Below are positions 14,065-14,131 of a stretch of DNA of 14,131 nt, piece by piece. The DNA comes from an uncultured Duganella sp. (GTDB lineage Bacteria; Pseudomonadota; Gammaproteobacteria; Burkholderiales; Burkholderiaceae): the NCBI GenBank assembly GCA_946482635.1, contig CAMLSG010000142.1, positions 1 to 14,131 on the forward strand, given 5' to 3'. Every line of letters begins with the position of its first letter. Positions within the stretch are counted from its first letter, which is position 1. The notes beneath the pieces were generated by a model. It was not told the DNA's origin, searched no databases, and saw nothing but the letters and a program-made list of their open reading frames with translations. Position numbers and translations under genes: made by a program.

Positions 14065-14131
14065 ATGAAAAAGACCATCGCTACCCTGATCGCCGGCCTG
14101 TTCGCTACCGCTGCTTTCGCTACCACCCCAG
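14065..14131 (+). CDS. array member 4, signal peptide only (3' end outside window)
   Basis: The first 22 codons of a fourth paralogue, cut by the window edge. The 67 bases present are identical to the first 67 bases of member 2. AAAGGA precedes the ATG nine bases upstream, as in members 2 and 3, and the gap from member 3 is 47 bases. The mature part cannot be described. Confidence 0.75.
   Translation, partial: MKKTIATLIAGLFATAAFATTP

Overview
The window is GC-rich, gene-dense chromosomal DNA. Its gene families and order (argB, tRNA-Thr, a pyrimidine 5'-nucleotidase-type HAD gene, slmA, pabB-pabC fusion) suggest a betaproteobacterium of the Burkholderiales, probably an Oxalobacteraceae (Massilia/Duganella/Janthinobacterium-like). 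This placement is inference from family resemblance and base composition. No insertion sequence, prophage, CRISPR array or rRNA was seen, and no gap between genes exceeds about 210 bases.

Left part (1-3233): a truncated metallo-beta-lactamase-fold hydrolase and a DUF1289 protein form a minus-strand pair. Divergent from them is a cytoplasmic PHB-depolymerase-type esterase (691-1659), whose end overlaps a minus-strand pair encoding a SemiSWEET-type transporter and a Cys-rich CWC protein. Then come argB (N-acetylglutamate kinase, arginine synthesis) and a tRNA-Thr(GGT) gene.

Middle part (3240-9090): a secreted TraB/GumN-type protein lies divergent from a plus-strand run of a HAD nucleotidase, slmA (nucleoid occlusion) and a fused aminodeoxychorismate synthase/lyase (folate pathway). 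The slmA and pabBC genes overlap by four bases. Next are a minus-strand pair (ftrA-like GATase1/AraC regulator and DUF1428 protein) and a divergent rhodanese-like gene.

Right part (9091-14131): an exported Cys-type glutathione peroxidase is divergent from an exported type-2 PHB depolymerase. After these comes the most interesting stretch. A minus-strand operon encodes a Spy/CpxP-like periplasmic chaperone with His- and Met-rich ends, a CpxR-like response regulator, and a sensor kinase with almost no periplasmic loop. Divergent from it is a tandem array of at least four small exported, disordered-looking Lys/Glu/Ala/Pro-rich proteins, somewhat like acid-shock protein Asr in composition; the fourth runs off the window. 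The 207-base gap between them carries a perfect GTAAA-N5-GTAAA CpxR-type box and a second degenerate copy 27 bases further on. My reading, which is inference, is a self-regulated envelope-stress locus whose output is one chaperone plus an expanding family of periplasmic polyampholyte proteins.
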